From Cryoendolithus antarcticus (lineage: Eukaryota > Ascomycota > Dothideomycetes > Cladosporiales > Cladosporiaceae): a stretch of 64,000 bases of DNA. The position numbers and the translations under genes were made by a program. Positions 43,329 to 54,989 of this stretch are shown piece after piece; within the stretch, counting starts at the first letter, position 1, and every line of letters begins with the position of its first letter. The DNA is taken from positions 1-64,000 of the forward strand of contig NAJO01000036.1 in assembly GCA_002077065.1 (NCBI GenBank), written 5' to 3'. A model generated the notes under the pieces. It was not told the origin of the DNA. It saw nothing but the letters and a program-made list of their open reading frames with translations, and made no database searches.

Positions 43329-43784
43329 ATGGCACCAAACGTCCCCATCCTCTCGATCCCCCTGTACTATCTCCTAGCACTGTACCCTCATGACCACGCC
43401 ATGAACATCTCCAGGAAGGTCACCCCGACTCTCCATGCCAAGAACAATCCGAAGTCCGCAGATCTGCTCGCTCTCCTGCAGAAGCGCCTGTCGCCCGAAG
43501 ATTGGGCAGCTTTCCAACGCAGCAAGGCCTGTCATGGCAATCTGATGGAGAACATGCCGCTTTTCGTCTCTGCTGTCTTGGCTGGAGTTCTAGCCGAGCG
43601 TGAGGCCGAAAGGAGTCTATCAGTTGGCTTGTTTGTTGTGCTGTGGCTAACGATCAGATCGTTGTACACGGCAGTGTACCTGAAAACCGATACCCAGGGC
43701 TGGGGCTATGTGCGCAGAGGATCGTACATCACTGGGGTCGCGCTCTGCTTTGGTATGCTTGGGAGAGCGGCGATGAGGCTTTGA
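43329..43784 (+). CDS. MAPEG-family membrane protein
   Basis: 151 aa, one exon, ATG 43329. Four hydrophobic segments (VPILSIPLYYLLALYP, NMPLFVSAVLAGVLAE, VGLFVVLWLTIRSLYTAVYL, SYITGVALCFGMLGRA) match the four-helix MAPEG fold. The family motif is seen as RSKACHGNLMENMPLF, the counterpart of RxxxAHxNxxENxPxF in glutathione-dependent members. MAPEG proteins are endoplasmic-reticulum or outer-membrane enzymes that use glutathione on lipophilic substrates. The substrate here is unknown. The length is normal for the family. Confidence 0.8.
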   Translation: MAPNVPILSIPLYYLLALYPHDHAMNISRKVTPTLHAKNNPKSADLLALLQKRLSPEDWAAFQRSKACHGNLMENMPLFVSAVLAGVLAEREAERSLSVGLFVVLWLTIRSLYTAVYLKTDTQGWGYVRRGSYITGVALCFGMLGRAAMRL

Positions 43785-43853
43785 AGTGATCAGGAAACCC
43801 CCTACTAGCGCAGTCAGTGCTCCGCAATGGCAACCTCGAGATACTTGGGGGAC

Positions 43854-43861
43854 TTATAAAA
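43854..43861 (+). promoter_or_regulatory. TATA-box-like element (ttataaaa)
   Basis: A ttataaaa match lies 225 bp upstream of the ATG at 44079. It supports transcription to the right into the gene-poor region, but the product is not identified. Confidence 0.35.
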
Positions 43862-44078
43862 AGGGGTTCGGCCGTCGCTCTCACCCTTGCAGGCTCGAGG
43901 GACGGCAATTAGCGCCCACGCGCTCAAGCAATCCCAGGTCGGCTCTTGACTTTCCCACGCATTACCAATTGCATCCACAGACCCGGAACGTTTCGACCTC
44001 TGCGCACTTGGACTTCGCGCCAAAGCTCCGTCATTGCATTTAGCACTTGCGCAGATCAAAAGCAGTCCAACAAGGGCC

Positions 44079-44309
44079 ATGGAATGGAAAGACGAAGTCC
44101 GCCAAGCTGGCAACAATGTAAAGCAGACAAGCCAAAGCTTTGAGCCTCACTCGAGAGAGGTCCCGCAACGCACTGTCGTTGACCCAGCCAGAAGAGCAGC
44201 GCCTTCGCCGTCTCATGATCCAAGCCGGACTGCTGTGCAGACTGCGCTGTTGGTACAGAATGCTCGAGGTACTGCGGGCTCGGTCCACTCCTTGTGCGCT
44301 TCGGCCTAG
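44079..44309 (+). CDS. Weak candidate small ORF (76 aa)
   Basis: The ATG (context gggccATGGaatgg) opens MEWKDEVRQAGNNVKQTSQS and stops at 44309. An alternative splice from 44118 to 44187 would join MEWKDEVRQAGNN to PEEQRLRRLMIQAGL. No family is recognised. It is listed only because a TATA box and a good start context precede it. Confidence 0.2.
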   Translation: MEWKDEVRQAGNNVKQTSQSFEPHSREVPQRTVVDPARRAAPSPSHDPSRTAVQTALLVQNARGTAGSVHSLCASA

Positions 44310-46386
44310 ACAGCGAGGGCTGCTCCGCAGAAGTCGGTTGGCAGGAGATCGCAAGCTTTCTAAGAATCGCTACAACATCAACACACCCGTCAGTCTCGCT
44401 TTAAAAGCACACGACAAGTCTTCCGTCATCCCATCGCACCACTTCAACTACAGCTCGATAAGCCCCATCGATTCGCAAGACCACATCAGCAGCACACGCA
44501 CTCTGACACACTCCCTCTTTCCGTTCGTAGTAAGCACTTCCCTCAAAGACAAGTCTTTGATTCCATTCTTCCACTTCCGCATAGAAGCTTCGGAAGGCAT
44601 AGAGGTTCGGACGGCCAAAGCACATCAGCAAAAGCCGCTCGACTTCTCGCTGTCATTGCGAGGCGATCTGCTGGTCTCTGGGAAAGAGGATGCAGACCTT
44701 TTGGGTTGGGGTTCGGCGCTCATCGATCGTACGTCCGCTCCGGCTTTGACTTGTTCCGCCAAGGCTGAACAAGAGACCCATGCGGACGGAGATGATTGAC
44801 GCGGCTGATCGGACGTTGCCACGAGGCAACTGCATCTGTGTTGGTACTGCGATGCAGGCTTTAAGGCGAGTCGGCCAGGAAGCTGAAGTGGAGGATCGGG
44901 GGCCTTCTGCACAAGCATCGTGGCGGATAACAAGTTGTGCTGGGTCTTTGTTGGGTGTAAAGGGTACAGTCTGAGAGTGCGAGGAGTCTTGATGCTGACA
45001 GTGTGCGACTGCTTATGATGGGCTAGCGAGACATTGACTCAGCTTTACCAACCGCTTGGGCTGCTTGCAGAGACGTCGAACAGGCTCGTAACCCACAAGA
45101 GTGCAGAAGCTATCGTCAGGCCATTGTGTGGCTGGCCGGTCGGAATGGCATGCTTCTGTATGTCACCCAGCCTTCTCGCTGGACGCAGTACGTCTTTCGG
45201 GCGAGTAAGGTAGAAGGTTGTGTTGAAGCTTGCCGTACCTCAGGGCCTGTAGGTAGGCTTATGCTCTCGAGTAGCAGCTGACAAGCTCTTCTTGTTCCTT
45301 CACAATGCCTGAATTATAGTCGGAGCTAGCGAACCCTCACGGGCAATGATGAAGTTGCTAATGCATCTGCCAAGTCAAGCTCACTGCCCAGCACGCGCAA
45401 CGCTGTATGGCAGCCCCCCCGTAGAACACCAGACCTCTCATACTGAGCAACAGCAATGCGAGACCCAAGAGACAACATCGAGATGATATTGCCCGACAAC
45501 TTTGCCGTGCCTCATCCTGACTAACGAGCGCGACCACTGCCATGAAGCTGTCCATAATGAGCAGAGCATGTGCCCAGCCAGCAAGCTTCGACGTGCGCCT
45601 CTAGGAGGTCTGACCAAGCCGACACATGAAGCTGCCGATTTACTGCCGTCGATGGGCACCGGACATGGTTGATCCTGCAATCCTTTCACTGCCTCACCCT
45701 GCCATGACACCCTCAGCATCTCGAGGACACAGAAGGCAACACAGTAGAGCTCAGCAGCTAGTCAGAAAGCCAGCTGCTTGCCACAAGGTGGCACCGCGAT
45801 ACTTGAACCGAGAAAATTGCTTAGGGTTAAGTTCCGAGCGCCGCGTCCCTCGCTCACACCACACGCTGCTGTTGGCGATCTGAAGCGTGTGAGACCATGC
45901 TGTGAGGCTCGCTGTGCAGAGGGCTTTGGCGGGTGTATGGCGGAACGTGAACGAGGCAGTGTTTAGCTGGATCCAGCGTGAGCCAGATGAGTGGCGCTCG
46001 GATGACTATGGGGAGGGTATGTGCTTGTGACTTGTTTGTGTGAAAGGAGGAGCGTGTTGGAGTGCGTGCGTGTGGCGATGCCCAGCTGTGCGATGTTTCA
46101 AGGCCAGAGAGTGTCGTCTGTCAGTGGTAGACCGTCAAGAAATCTGTCGCATGCTGGTATTGAGGTAATGAGTAGCTGCGCCACTCAGACTCGAATGTGT
46201 TGACATTGAGAGTGGGTTGGCCATGCAGTCGCGAAGCCACAGGTGGGAGACGCGTTTGCGTGATACAACATTTGGCCGACCGTAATTAGCGTGAGCAATT
46301 GCTCCGTCTGCTCGTCACCCGCTGAGGTGGAAGGTTGACATCCGACAACGACGTACTAGTTTTTCAGTCGATGGCGAAATCGTAGC

Positions 46387-49300
46387 ATGGCATTGACATC
46401 GGTAAATAAGGTCATTCGTCCCCATGATCACATCCCGCTGACCTCGATCAAAGTGGAAACAATTCCGTTTCTTCGATGTCTCTCAAGTCCGTCTGCCTGA
46501 TGGCGATGGGACGGTGACTTTAGACGTAGGTATTGTTCCGTAATTTCTCGCCATATGACTACGCTGATAAGCGTAGCAAGGGAACGTTAGCTGTGTGAGT
46601 GCTGGACCAGATCGTATATACGCCGGGACTCCTGATGGAATTATCCACTCCCTTGACCAGAGCTTCAAGCCTAGTCGAACATGGCAGGCCCACAGCTCTG
46701 GGAGCGTGTCTCACATACGGCAGCTCCCAGGGACTTCTCATCTCTTGTCGATAGCCGAGGATCTGGTCCATGAGCCTGAGTTGAAGGTTTGGGCTCTCGA
46801 CCAGCTGGAGAAGAAGACCCAACAGCCCAGGTGCTTATGCACTGTATCCATTCAGAATGGTCGCAAGAACTTTCCTGTCAGCGCCTTTGCGGTCACAGGC
46901 GATCTTGCACAGCTGGCTGTGGGTTTCGCGAATGGCGCAGTGACCGTTGTGCGTGGCGACTTGATACACGACCGAGGTACGAAGCAGCGGACTGTGTTCG
47001 AATCCGAAGAGCCTATCACTGGTCTGGAGTTCCGCGAAGCCAACACTGTCGCGCTCTATATCGCGACAACAGCGCGTATCGCTGCGTTGGCGATATCTGG
47101 CAAAGGGCAAGGATGTCCAGCAAGGACTCTCGATGAGCATGGCTGTGCTGTTGGCTGTATGACGCTTGATCCCGACTCAAGGGAAATTATTGTTGCCAGA
47201 GATGACGCCGTCTACACCTACGGTCCACAAGGTAGAGCTGCATCCTACGCATACGAGGGTACGAAGAAGCTTGTAGGCATAAGCGGTGACTACGTGCTCA
47301 TCGTGTCGCCGCCTAATACAGGCGCACTCGCAAAATCTGTGCCACTGCGAGCGTTTGCCCAGGCGACTGAGATCCTCAACACCAGCTCTTTCACGATCCT
47401 GGACACAGATCTCAAGTTCATTGCGTACTCAGAATCGCTCTCGGCGCAAGTCAGCAGCCTTTTCAGCATCTGGGGCGACATTTTCTTGCTCACTATCGAT
47501 GGCAAGCTCTACAGCTACCACGAAAAGACCTTCCAGCAGAAGCTTGAGATCCTCTATCAGCGCGATTTATACATGCTTGCGATCAATCTTGCGCAAAAGT
47601 ATAAAGTCGATGCCGTTCAGCAGAACGCCATTTCCCGAAAACATGGCGATTACCTGTACCAGAAAGGCGACTACGACACAGCAATGCAGCAGTATCTAAG
47701 TGCCATTGACAACACAGAGCCATCGCAGGTGATCCGGAAGTACTTGGACAATCAGCGGATCAAGAATCTGATCGATTACCTCGAAGAACTTCACGAACAC
47801 CACAAAGCGACTTCAGACCATACGACCCTGCTGTTGAACTGCTATGCGAAGCTCAAAGATGTCGAGAAGCTTGAGGCATTTATCAAGCAGCCAGGCGATC
47901 TTCGCTTCGATCTGGACACCGCAATCATCATGTGTCGTCAAGCAGGCTACTTCGACCAAGCGGCTTTCCTTGCCAGAAGACACAACGAGCACGGCCTTGT
48001 CGTCGACATCTTGATCGAAGACTTGAAGAAATACGCTGAAGCCATCGCCTACATACAGCGGCTTCAGCCTGCAGATGCTTACAGTAACTTTACGAAATAT
48101 GGCACCGTGTTGCTGGAGCATTGTCCGAGTGAAGCGACGCAGATCTTCATTGACTACTTTACTGGTACCTTCAGGCCGAAGAAGGACACCGTGATCATCC
48201 AAGAGACACCCATGGACCGGGAGCGTGGTGGTGGCTTTGTCACCACAGCAACGAGTGCAGTGCAGAACTTGGCAGCACTGATCCCTCTGCCGTATATGAA
48301 CTCGAGCTCCGTCCAGTCCCCGTCCGACGGCGAGACGCAAAAGCAAGCTCAGATCATTGAGACCACGATACCTGGGGATTTCGTCGAATACGAAATCCCT
48401 AAACCGCGTGTTGCTTTCTCAGCATTCATAGATCACCCAGATGCGTTCACCACCTTTCTTGAGGCTTTACTCGCCAGCGAAGATCTTGAGTCCTCGTATA
48501 AGTCAGAGCTCACTGCGACGCTATTCGAGCTGTATCTTCACAAAGCCTCGGCTACACGCAACGAAGAGAAGACGGAGTACGAGCGAAGGGCACGTGCACT
48601 GATTGAGTCACCCACGAGCCCAATTGATCCCAGCTCTATTCTTCTCCTATCTGATCTCGAGAAGTTCCGAGCTGGCACAGTGCTCGTCTCCGAGTCTCAA
48701 AACCTTCACGCCGACATCTTCCGCTCTTACGCCTCGGCGCAAGATACTCGAGGCGCCATCCGCGCTTTGCAAAAGTACGGTTCCCAGAATCCGTCTCTCT
48801 ACCCTGCCGCTCTGGCATACTTCACATCAAGTCCTCAGATCCTCGCCGACGCTGGCACAGAGGTGACTGCGGTGCTCAAGAAGATCGACGAAGAGAATCT
48901 GATGTCTCCTCTTCAAGTGATACAAATCCTGTCCCAGAATGCTGTTGCGACAATGGCGCTGGTGAAAACTTACTTGTCGACGACTGTTGCACGAGAACGG
49001 GCCGAAATCACGCAAAATCGGAGGCTCATTACCAGCTATCGAAATTCCACCACGGAGACATTGGCCTCTCTGAGCACTCTCAACAACGAGCCGACTTCGT
49101 TCTCCGCTACTCGCTGCTCTTCCTGCGCTAAGACGCTTGATCTGCCTACTGTGCACTTCTTGTGCAAGCACTCGTTTCACGCGAGGTGCCTGAACGTAGC
49201 CCCAGGTCAGGAGTCAGAAGTGGAGTGTCCACTGTGCGCGGCTGGCAACGATACTGTGAGGGCGTTGCGGACAGCACAAGTGGAGAGCTCGAGGAGGGAC

Positions 49301-49402
49301 GATCTCTTCACGGACGCCTTGAGTCGCAGTGGGGAGAGGTTTGGCGTCGTTGGAGAGTGGTTCGGAAGGGGTGTCATGGGAGTAAAGACGCAAGGGAAAT
49401 GA
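46387..49402 (+). CDS. VPS11: Vps11/Pep5, HOPS/CORVET core subunit with RING-H2
   Basis: Exon 1 46387-46401 encodes only MALTS. Exon 2 46454-46525 gives WKQFRFFDVSQVRLPDGDGT, the conserved Vps11 N-terminus, and exon 3 is 46577-49402. Introns are 46402-46453 and 46526-46576. Total 970 aa. An N-terminal beta-propeller (about 30-330) leads to the clathrin-repeat helical region (EKTFQQKLEILYQRDLYMLAINLAQ, HGDYLYQKGDYDTAMQQYLSAI). The C-terminal RING-H2 (about 873-925) reads CSSCAKTLDLPTVHFLCKH then FHARCL and CPLC. Vps11 organises HOPS and CORVET tethers for endosome and vacuole fusion and has E3 ligase activity in yeast. The 46577 frame lacks its own ATG upstream, so the small exons are needed. 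Confidence 0.93.
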
Positions 49403-49895
49403 TTAAGCCACTATTTCCGCTCTCTCCACAACTTCGGACGCTTCTGTGCAATCGCAAGCCCACCTGCGGTAGCTGGTCTTCCACTCACTATCATCAGGAG
49501 AAGGTAAATACATTGATAGTATCCTTCCGCTTCACTCGGACTTCTCACAGACAGGGCGAGATTGCAATATCATGCCATGGCCAAGCTGGTAAAAGCGGTA
49601 GCCATAGGATGGAATTTTGGAGAAGCGTAATCGAACGGGATTACTGGAGGGATCTCAGTGATCGACTTTGGCTCACATCGTCGGTCGTTCTTTCCTTCAC
49701 TCAGACTAGCGATGGCACGCTTAAGCCTCACCGCGCCGTCACACGGTACGATTGCTTGTGTACATGTTGACATGTGATCGGCGCTGGTAGGTGTATATCT
49801 ATTGTGCTCCCTTCCTCCCATCTTTCCTACACCTTCCGCTGCTGCCTAGATACTACTACCATACCCAGCCGCACTCAGAGGAATAGTACTTCAAG
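49403..49895. other. Intergenic, VPS11 3' flank and Myb-like promoter
   Basis: 493 bp. No gene is supported. Confidence 0.3.
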
Positions 49896-50774
49896 ATGGC
49901 TATTGCTACTTTGACTCCGCGCCACCTCTCTCTCCTCCGCGTCGTTGCGCAGACCCCAAATAAACCGAACTGGGCTCAGATTGCTAAGGATGCGGACTTT
50001 TTAACTGCCAAAGTCGCCCGCGATACATGGGGCATGATCCGTAAGAAGCTCGAAGTGAAGAACGGCAACACTAAGCTCTCTCCGAGACAGCTCGACTTGT
50101 TGCGCGTGTATGCGTTGAACATCAGCAGCGCAGTCAGTACCAACAAACAACAGAAGAGCGAGAGCGAGAGCGAGAGCGCTGTATTGACACTGATACAGAT
50201 CGACTGGAATGATGTGGCGACCGAGGCGGGACTCAGCACGAAGAAGGTGGCGAGGGATACGTGGCTTATCGTGAAGAAGAAGCTCGGCAGTGTTAAGAAG
50301 GGAGGCGATCATGAGGACGAGGATCAGGAAGCCGTTGAGAGCATCGAGGAGCACGAGAAGTTCGAGGTGAAGCACGGGAAGGGATCCAAGAAGCGCAAGG
50401 CCGGTAAGTCGTGTACCAGGCTGATAGTCTCTATTCTCACCACCTGACACGCGACAGCTACCACGGATGAGGAGGTCGCTACCCCCAGGAAGGAGACAAA
50501 GACCACGATGCAGCGCGAGCCCAGCGCCGAGGCGGAGGGAGCGGGTGAAGAGGTGGAAGGAAGTTCGATCATCGACCACACCGGTACCGGTGTCTCCGAC
50601 AGCTCGCAGACCCAAACGGCGGATACCGCGGAGCCACCAGTCATGGGAGTAGAGACCACCGAGGACATCGAGAAGGGGTCTGCTGAAAATGGGGAGCTGA
50701 CGAACGAGCACGCGGAGGACGAGAACTTAATCGAACAGAAGGCACACGATGCTCAGCTTCTCTTTGGGTTGTGA
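49896..50774 (+). CDS. Protein with two Myb/SANT-like domains
   Basis: Exons 49896-50403 and 50458-50774 (intron 50404-50457): 274 aa. Two related helical units occur. The first is at about 6-52 (LTPRHLSLLRVVAQ, WAQIAKDADFLTAKVARDTWGMI). The second is at about 61-130 (LSPRQLDLLRVYAL, DWNDVATEAGLSTKKVARDTWLIV), with a Ser-Glu repeat insertion (KSESESESA). Both end in VARDTW plus a basic helix, so this is an internal duplication. The C-terminal half is acidic and disordered after a KKRKA nuclear-type signal. Small fungal proteins of this class are thought to bind DNA, with no known targets. A second gene of the same family lies 517 bp downstream. Confidence 0.68.
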
Positions 50775-51291
50775 ACATCGGGTCAGCCCTCGAGCAGACA
50801 TGAGGTGGTTCACGGAGTTTGATGTGGCACAGGAGCTTGAGAGGCCACTTATCAGGCCACTATGCTTGGGTAGTCGATACCTCTGCCTCTCCAAGAGTTC
50901 GAACTCTCCTATGCTACTATACGTGCAGCTGCAACAGTACACCTGTGGCTCACTATCACTGGGAGACAGCAAGATAGGTAGTAGTATTCTCACTCAGCAC
51001 CAATGGTACTTAGGGTATCAACACTTCATGTAAGAACGTCAGGTCAAGCTCATAGTCAATGCGATTGAGGCAAGTGACAATTCTAGTCTGAAACAGAATG
51101 ACACTTCACATGAGAGGAACTCCTCAGCTCACTGAGTGGACGCCTGCCTAGGTTTTCAAACTCAACTCAAATTTCTTCTTCACTGTCTCACCCTCCTACA
51201 TCTGACCCCAGCAATCCACCATCCTCCACACTCATCCCAAACCACTAACCAACCAACTACCCTACCAGTTCATCTTGCAAACACGGCAACA
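50775..51291. other. Intergenic between the two Myb-like genes
   Basis: 517 bp. A palindromic agagttcgaactct near 50896 is not part of a tRNA fold. No gene is seen. Confidence 0.3.
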
Positions 51292-51858
51292 ATGGTCTCC
51301 AACGCCCCAAACTTTACAGACCGCGAGCGCAGCCTCATCGCCACAGCATTCGAATGTCTCAAGTCCAAGGCTGACGTACGACCATCCCTACAACCATGCT
51401 CCTCCCTCTTCGCCCAACGTCGCACCTTTCTATACTGATTTCCCTCCCAGATCGACTACGAAACCATGGCCAAGAAAGCCGGCCTCAAAGGTACCAAATC
51501 GGCCCGCGACTGCTTCGGCCCCATCATGAAGAAGCTGATGGCTGGTACGGGCACTGCGTCTCCAGAGAAAGACGCCGCTAGTACCACCGGGGGAGAGACA
51601 CCGAAGAAGCGCGGCGTGAAGCGCGGCGTGAAGCGCAAGGGAGGTACGCGATTTCTCAATTCAATTCGGCTGAGGTTGCGGCGCGCATGGACTGACGGAC
51701 TTCCAGATGTTGAGGCTGGCGGAGAGATGCCGGCGAAGAAGAAGGCGACGCCGCGTAGGGCCAAGAAGGTTGAGGTCGCTGCGAAGGAGAGCGAGGGTGA
51801 GGACGACGATGAGGAGGGGAAGGAAGGGGCGATCAAGGGGGAGCAGGAGAGCGACTGA
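51292..51858 (+). CDS. Small Myb/SANT-like protein
   Basis: Exons 51292-51375, 51451-51643 and 51707-51858; introns 51376-51450 and 51644-51706: 142 aa. One domain spans exons 1 and 2 (FTDRERSLIATAFECLKSKAD-IDYETMAKKAGLKGTKSARDCFGPIMKKL). The remainder is Lys-rich and then acidic (KKRGVKRGVKRKG, ESEGEDDDEEGKE). The second intron is 63 bp and free of stops, so a retained form would add 21 residues in frame. It is related to the upstream gene, suggesting local duplication. A nuclear, DNA-binding role is inferred. Convergent with the CSC1-like gene. Confidence 0.62.
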
Positions 51859-52252
51859 AGCGAGGAACCAGCAGCTGTCCGACTTTTGCACTCACATCAC
51901 GCCGTCCTTGGCGCAGAACTTAGGGCGAGTTGGACTCCCTCGCGGCGGCAAGTGCAAGACACGCCGCTTGTTGTGAGCTGCGGACAACACAGCCATGATA
52001 TGAGATATGAGAATGAGCATCGATGAGAACCAGTCCATTGCATTACCTGTACCACACACAGCCGTTGGGTATATCACTCTCCACCACAAGCATGTTTCCA
52101 CCTAAAACAAACTCCCCGTAGCGCTCTCATGCCTAGTGTATACCGTATTCGCCACTCCTGCCGCGACCGTAACATGCCCCGATGACGCCTCAACGTCGTT
52201 CCAGAGACTATCATCCAGGATCTGTGAGAGTATCAGGACCTCCGAAGAAGCT
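51859..52252. other. Convergent intergenic region
   Basis: 394 bp between converging 3' ends. No gene is seen. Confidence 0.3.
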
Positions 52253-54989
52253 CTAGTAGTAGATCTTCTCCTGGTAGATCGGCGGCCTGCCCTGAGGGCT
52301 ATCCCACGTAACCTTGTTCTTCTCGTCCAGGAAGGCGCCTTCATCAGTGATCGGATTGACTTTCTCCGTGTCCCTAACCTCCTGCCTCGAGATACCAACA
52401 GGATCCCTAGGAATCCACAGCAACGGCCTCTCGCTGATGATGGCGGGGTTGTAGAAGGCATGGTTCTCAGTAAACTCATCGTACTCGATTGCGATGTCCT
52501 TGGGTACTAGTTGGCGCATGGTCTCGTAGTCGGTGTAGATGTCCGGACGCAGCCACTTGGTGAACATATTGGGCTTCTTGTGTGGGACGAAGGGCGCGGC
52601 GTGACCGTTAGTCGCGGAGGAATTGCCTTCCTTCGAACGGATGCCCTCATCGTAGCCGTCTGTGACTGGCTCGCCGCGGTCTTGAGCCAAGAGACGGCGC
52701 TCCTCGGCATCGATGGACTTGGGGAGGAAGTTTAAGTGCGGGCCGAGTGCGGCGTTGAGGCTGAGGTGGTACAGAGCAGTGAAGATCAGGAAGATGATCA
52801 TAATGATCAGAGGGCCGAGGGCGCCAACGCTTGTACCTGCTGCAATTGCGAAGAGACCGATTAAGCAGACTTCGGCGATGTAGAGGCCTACGAAGACCTG
52901 CTGGAGCGCGCGAGGGTATACGGCGCCCTTGGTGTCGAGAGTGGCGTTCGTGACGAAGAGGAGATTGTAGCGATATGCGAAGTAGAAGAGGTAGAGGCCG
53001 ATGGCGGCGAAGAGGAGGACAAGAGGTGCAATCGCAGCGTAGCAGATGGCGATGACCTGGTACATTGTCAGTTGATATGTGCGTTGAGAGAGAGCAGAAG
53101 GCGAGTACTCACCAACAAGTTCGTAAACACTGGGAAGACAGTGCCCCAGCCCATACCCGCAAGCTTGACCCAGCGGTTGTACATCTTGCGGGGCGTCTTA
53201 TCGAGAAGCTTGCCCAGCACCAGGAAAATGATCAGACCGACCAGGCCGACGAGAACACCGGACATGACACCCAGACCCTGCAAAATGAAGTACGACAGAT
53301 AGAAGGTCGAGGCAGTTGGCAAGTTGTTGGCGAGCAACGAAGTTACAGCGCCCGGGTTCTTGGAAATGGTCTGCACGACAGACGCAGCCGCAGATCCAAG
53401 TGTAGCCACCAGGAAAACCTGGACAACTTGAAACGCGAAATAGTAGTTCTGCACAGTATACTCCACGGCCGAATGCGTGGGAGCACCAGAGAGCTTCGCG
53501 GCTAGACGAAGGATGATGGGCAGAAGGGCCATGAGGACAGCCAGAAGCACGACTGGCAGCAGGCCGGTGATGAGACCAAGAAGCTGTTCAGGCAGATTGT
53601 AGATGAAGTTGAATGCCGGGATTAAGCAGGTGAGCTTGTCGACGTGACTGATGGCACCAACAAACGCAACAGGAATTGACCAGAAGATAACCAGGACAAC
53701 CACGAAGGTGATGCAGACAATTTGGCGAATGATACGCTCCCACCACTTGATTTTGAGGTTGCCCCAGATAACATCGTCGGGGACCATACCGGTGTAGCGA
53801 GGGGCCATGTGCAGGACGTGGTGGTGGGTCAAGCTCTGGTAAGCAGCCTGTGCATCAGATAAGGTCTGGAATTCCACGAAGACGGAGTTGCCGAGTGTAG
53901 CCTCGTGACGCCTGTGAACAGCCTGGTGCTCGTCGATCTTGGGATTCAGCCTGTTCAGCTCACCGCGGCACCAATCGATTGTGTCCACCTTCTTCCCAAT
54001 GAGAGGTTTGAGGCGGTGAGTAGGGCGCTGCTTCGGCTTGAGATAGCGGCCTGCGAGCGAGCCTTGCTCAGAGTCCGCAATGTGAGCCTGATCGGAGTTC
54101 TCGCGGCCACCCTTCTTCGCTGCCTTGATGCGAGCGCCATTGGCAGTGGTAATCAATTTGACTTCCGCGCCTTCGAGTTTCATGGCGGCCTTGTCACGGT
54201 CCTCGACCATGTCCTCGAGCTCTTTAACATCTGACACAGGCCAGACGCGACGAACGGCGGGACCCAACATGCGCCTCAGCTTCGTCTCGTTCATGTAGTC
54301 GGCCGGGACAGAGGTATAAAGTACGGTCCTCGACGAAAGGCGGCTGGCGTAGTATGGCGACATAAGGTATGCCTGACGCAGATTGATGAAGTAGATGCTC
54401 TCCCTCGTGATCATGAACAGCACGAAGCTGAAGAATATGACGGCACAGCCTGCGTGCGCGAACATCTTGAAATAGTTGTTCGTTACGTTGGCCATGGTAA
54501 GGATATCGAAGCCGCTCTTGCCACCGCCTCCAGTGATGTTGATCGGGAACAGCACCGGCATCATGATCGCGCATCCCACCAAGCAGATCACCGTGGCGAT
54601 CTTGAGTAGTCGCAAGAAGAGGTAGCCATCAAGGGAGTGATGGTTGAGCACGTATGTATCCGAGATATGCCAGAACTCGCCCAGCCAGTTGAAGAGCCCA
54701 TTGGGCATCTTGGGCGAGCGCTCATTCTCGCGCAGACTGCCGAGGAAAGTCCTGGGCTGGTAGTTGCGCGGGAACTTCTTGCGAAGGAAGAGGAAGAGGA
54801 TGGCCCAGACCGCGGCGAAGGCTATGACGGGGATGAGGGTGGTGATGACGGAGGTGATTGACGCGCCTTGAGAGCCTTGCGCGGAGCCGACATTGGCATC
54901 TGTGCCTTGCTGAGAGGTTGTTAGATGCAGTGGCCTGTGGTAATGGAGGTGATGAAGCTTACGGCATTGCAATTGGGTGCTTTCGCCAT
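52253..54989 (-). CDS. CSC1/OSCA-like cation channel (RSN1/PHM7 family)
   Basis: Exon 1 54963-54989 (MAKAPNCNA), intron 54910-54962 (branch ctaac), exon 2 53113-54909, intron 53057-53112, exon 3 52253-53056: 875 aa. The Rsn1 N-terminal membrane domain (SVITTLIPVIAFAAVWAILFLFLRKK) is followed by a cytosolic PHM7-like domain (VLYTSVPADYMNETKLRRML, TLGNSVFVEFQTLSDAQAAYQSL). A multi-pass RSN1_7TM region (IVCITFVVVLVIFWSIPVAFVGAI, FYLSYFILQGLG) and an acidic cytosolic tail ending in IYQEKIYY complete it. OSCA/TMEM63/CSC1 proteins are osmotic or mechanical-stress-gated calcium-permeable channels of the plasma membrane. Length and domain order are normal. Confidence 0.88.

Larger units (their letters stand above)
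43785..46386. other. Gene-poor 2.6 kb region
   Basis: The longest stretch without a supported gene. It contains a good TATA box at 43854-43861, a possible 76-codon frame from ATG 44079, and overlapping minus-strand frames at 44401-44933 interrupted by single stops. A C/A-rich stretch at about 44380-44540 reads like a promoter or 5' leader. Nothing recognisable is encoded between about 45000 and 46386. No inverted or terminal repeats were found. Confidence 0.35.

Noticed and set aside
44140..44799. 220-codon plus-strand frame
   Set aside because: It runs through leader-like C/A-rich sequence and matches no family; the upstream ATG at 44079 is in another frame.
44401..44933. Minus-strand frames with protein-like stretches
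   Set aside because: Two frames compete, each is broken by one stop, and no consistent splice joins them.
50880..50960. agagttcgaactct, possible tRNA T-arm
   Set aside because: No cloverleaf could be drawn on either strand.
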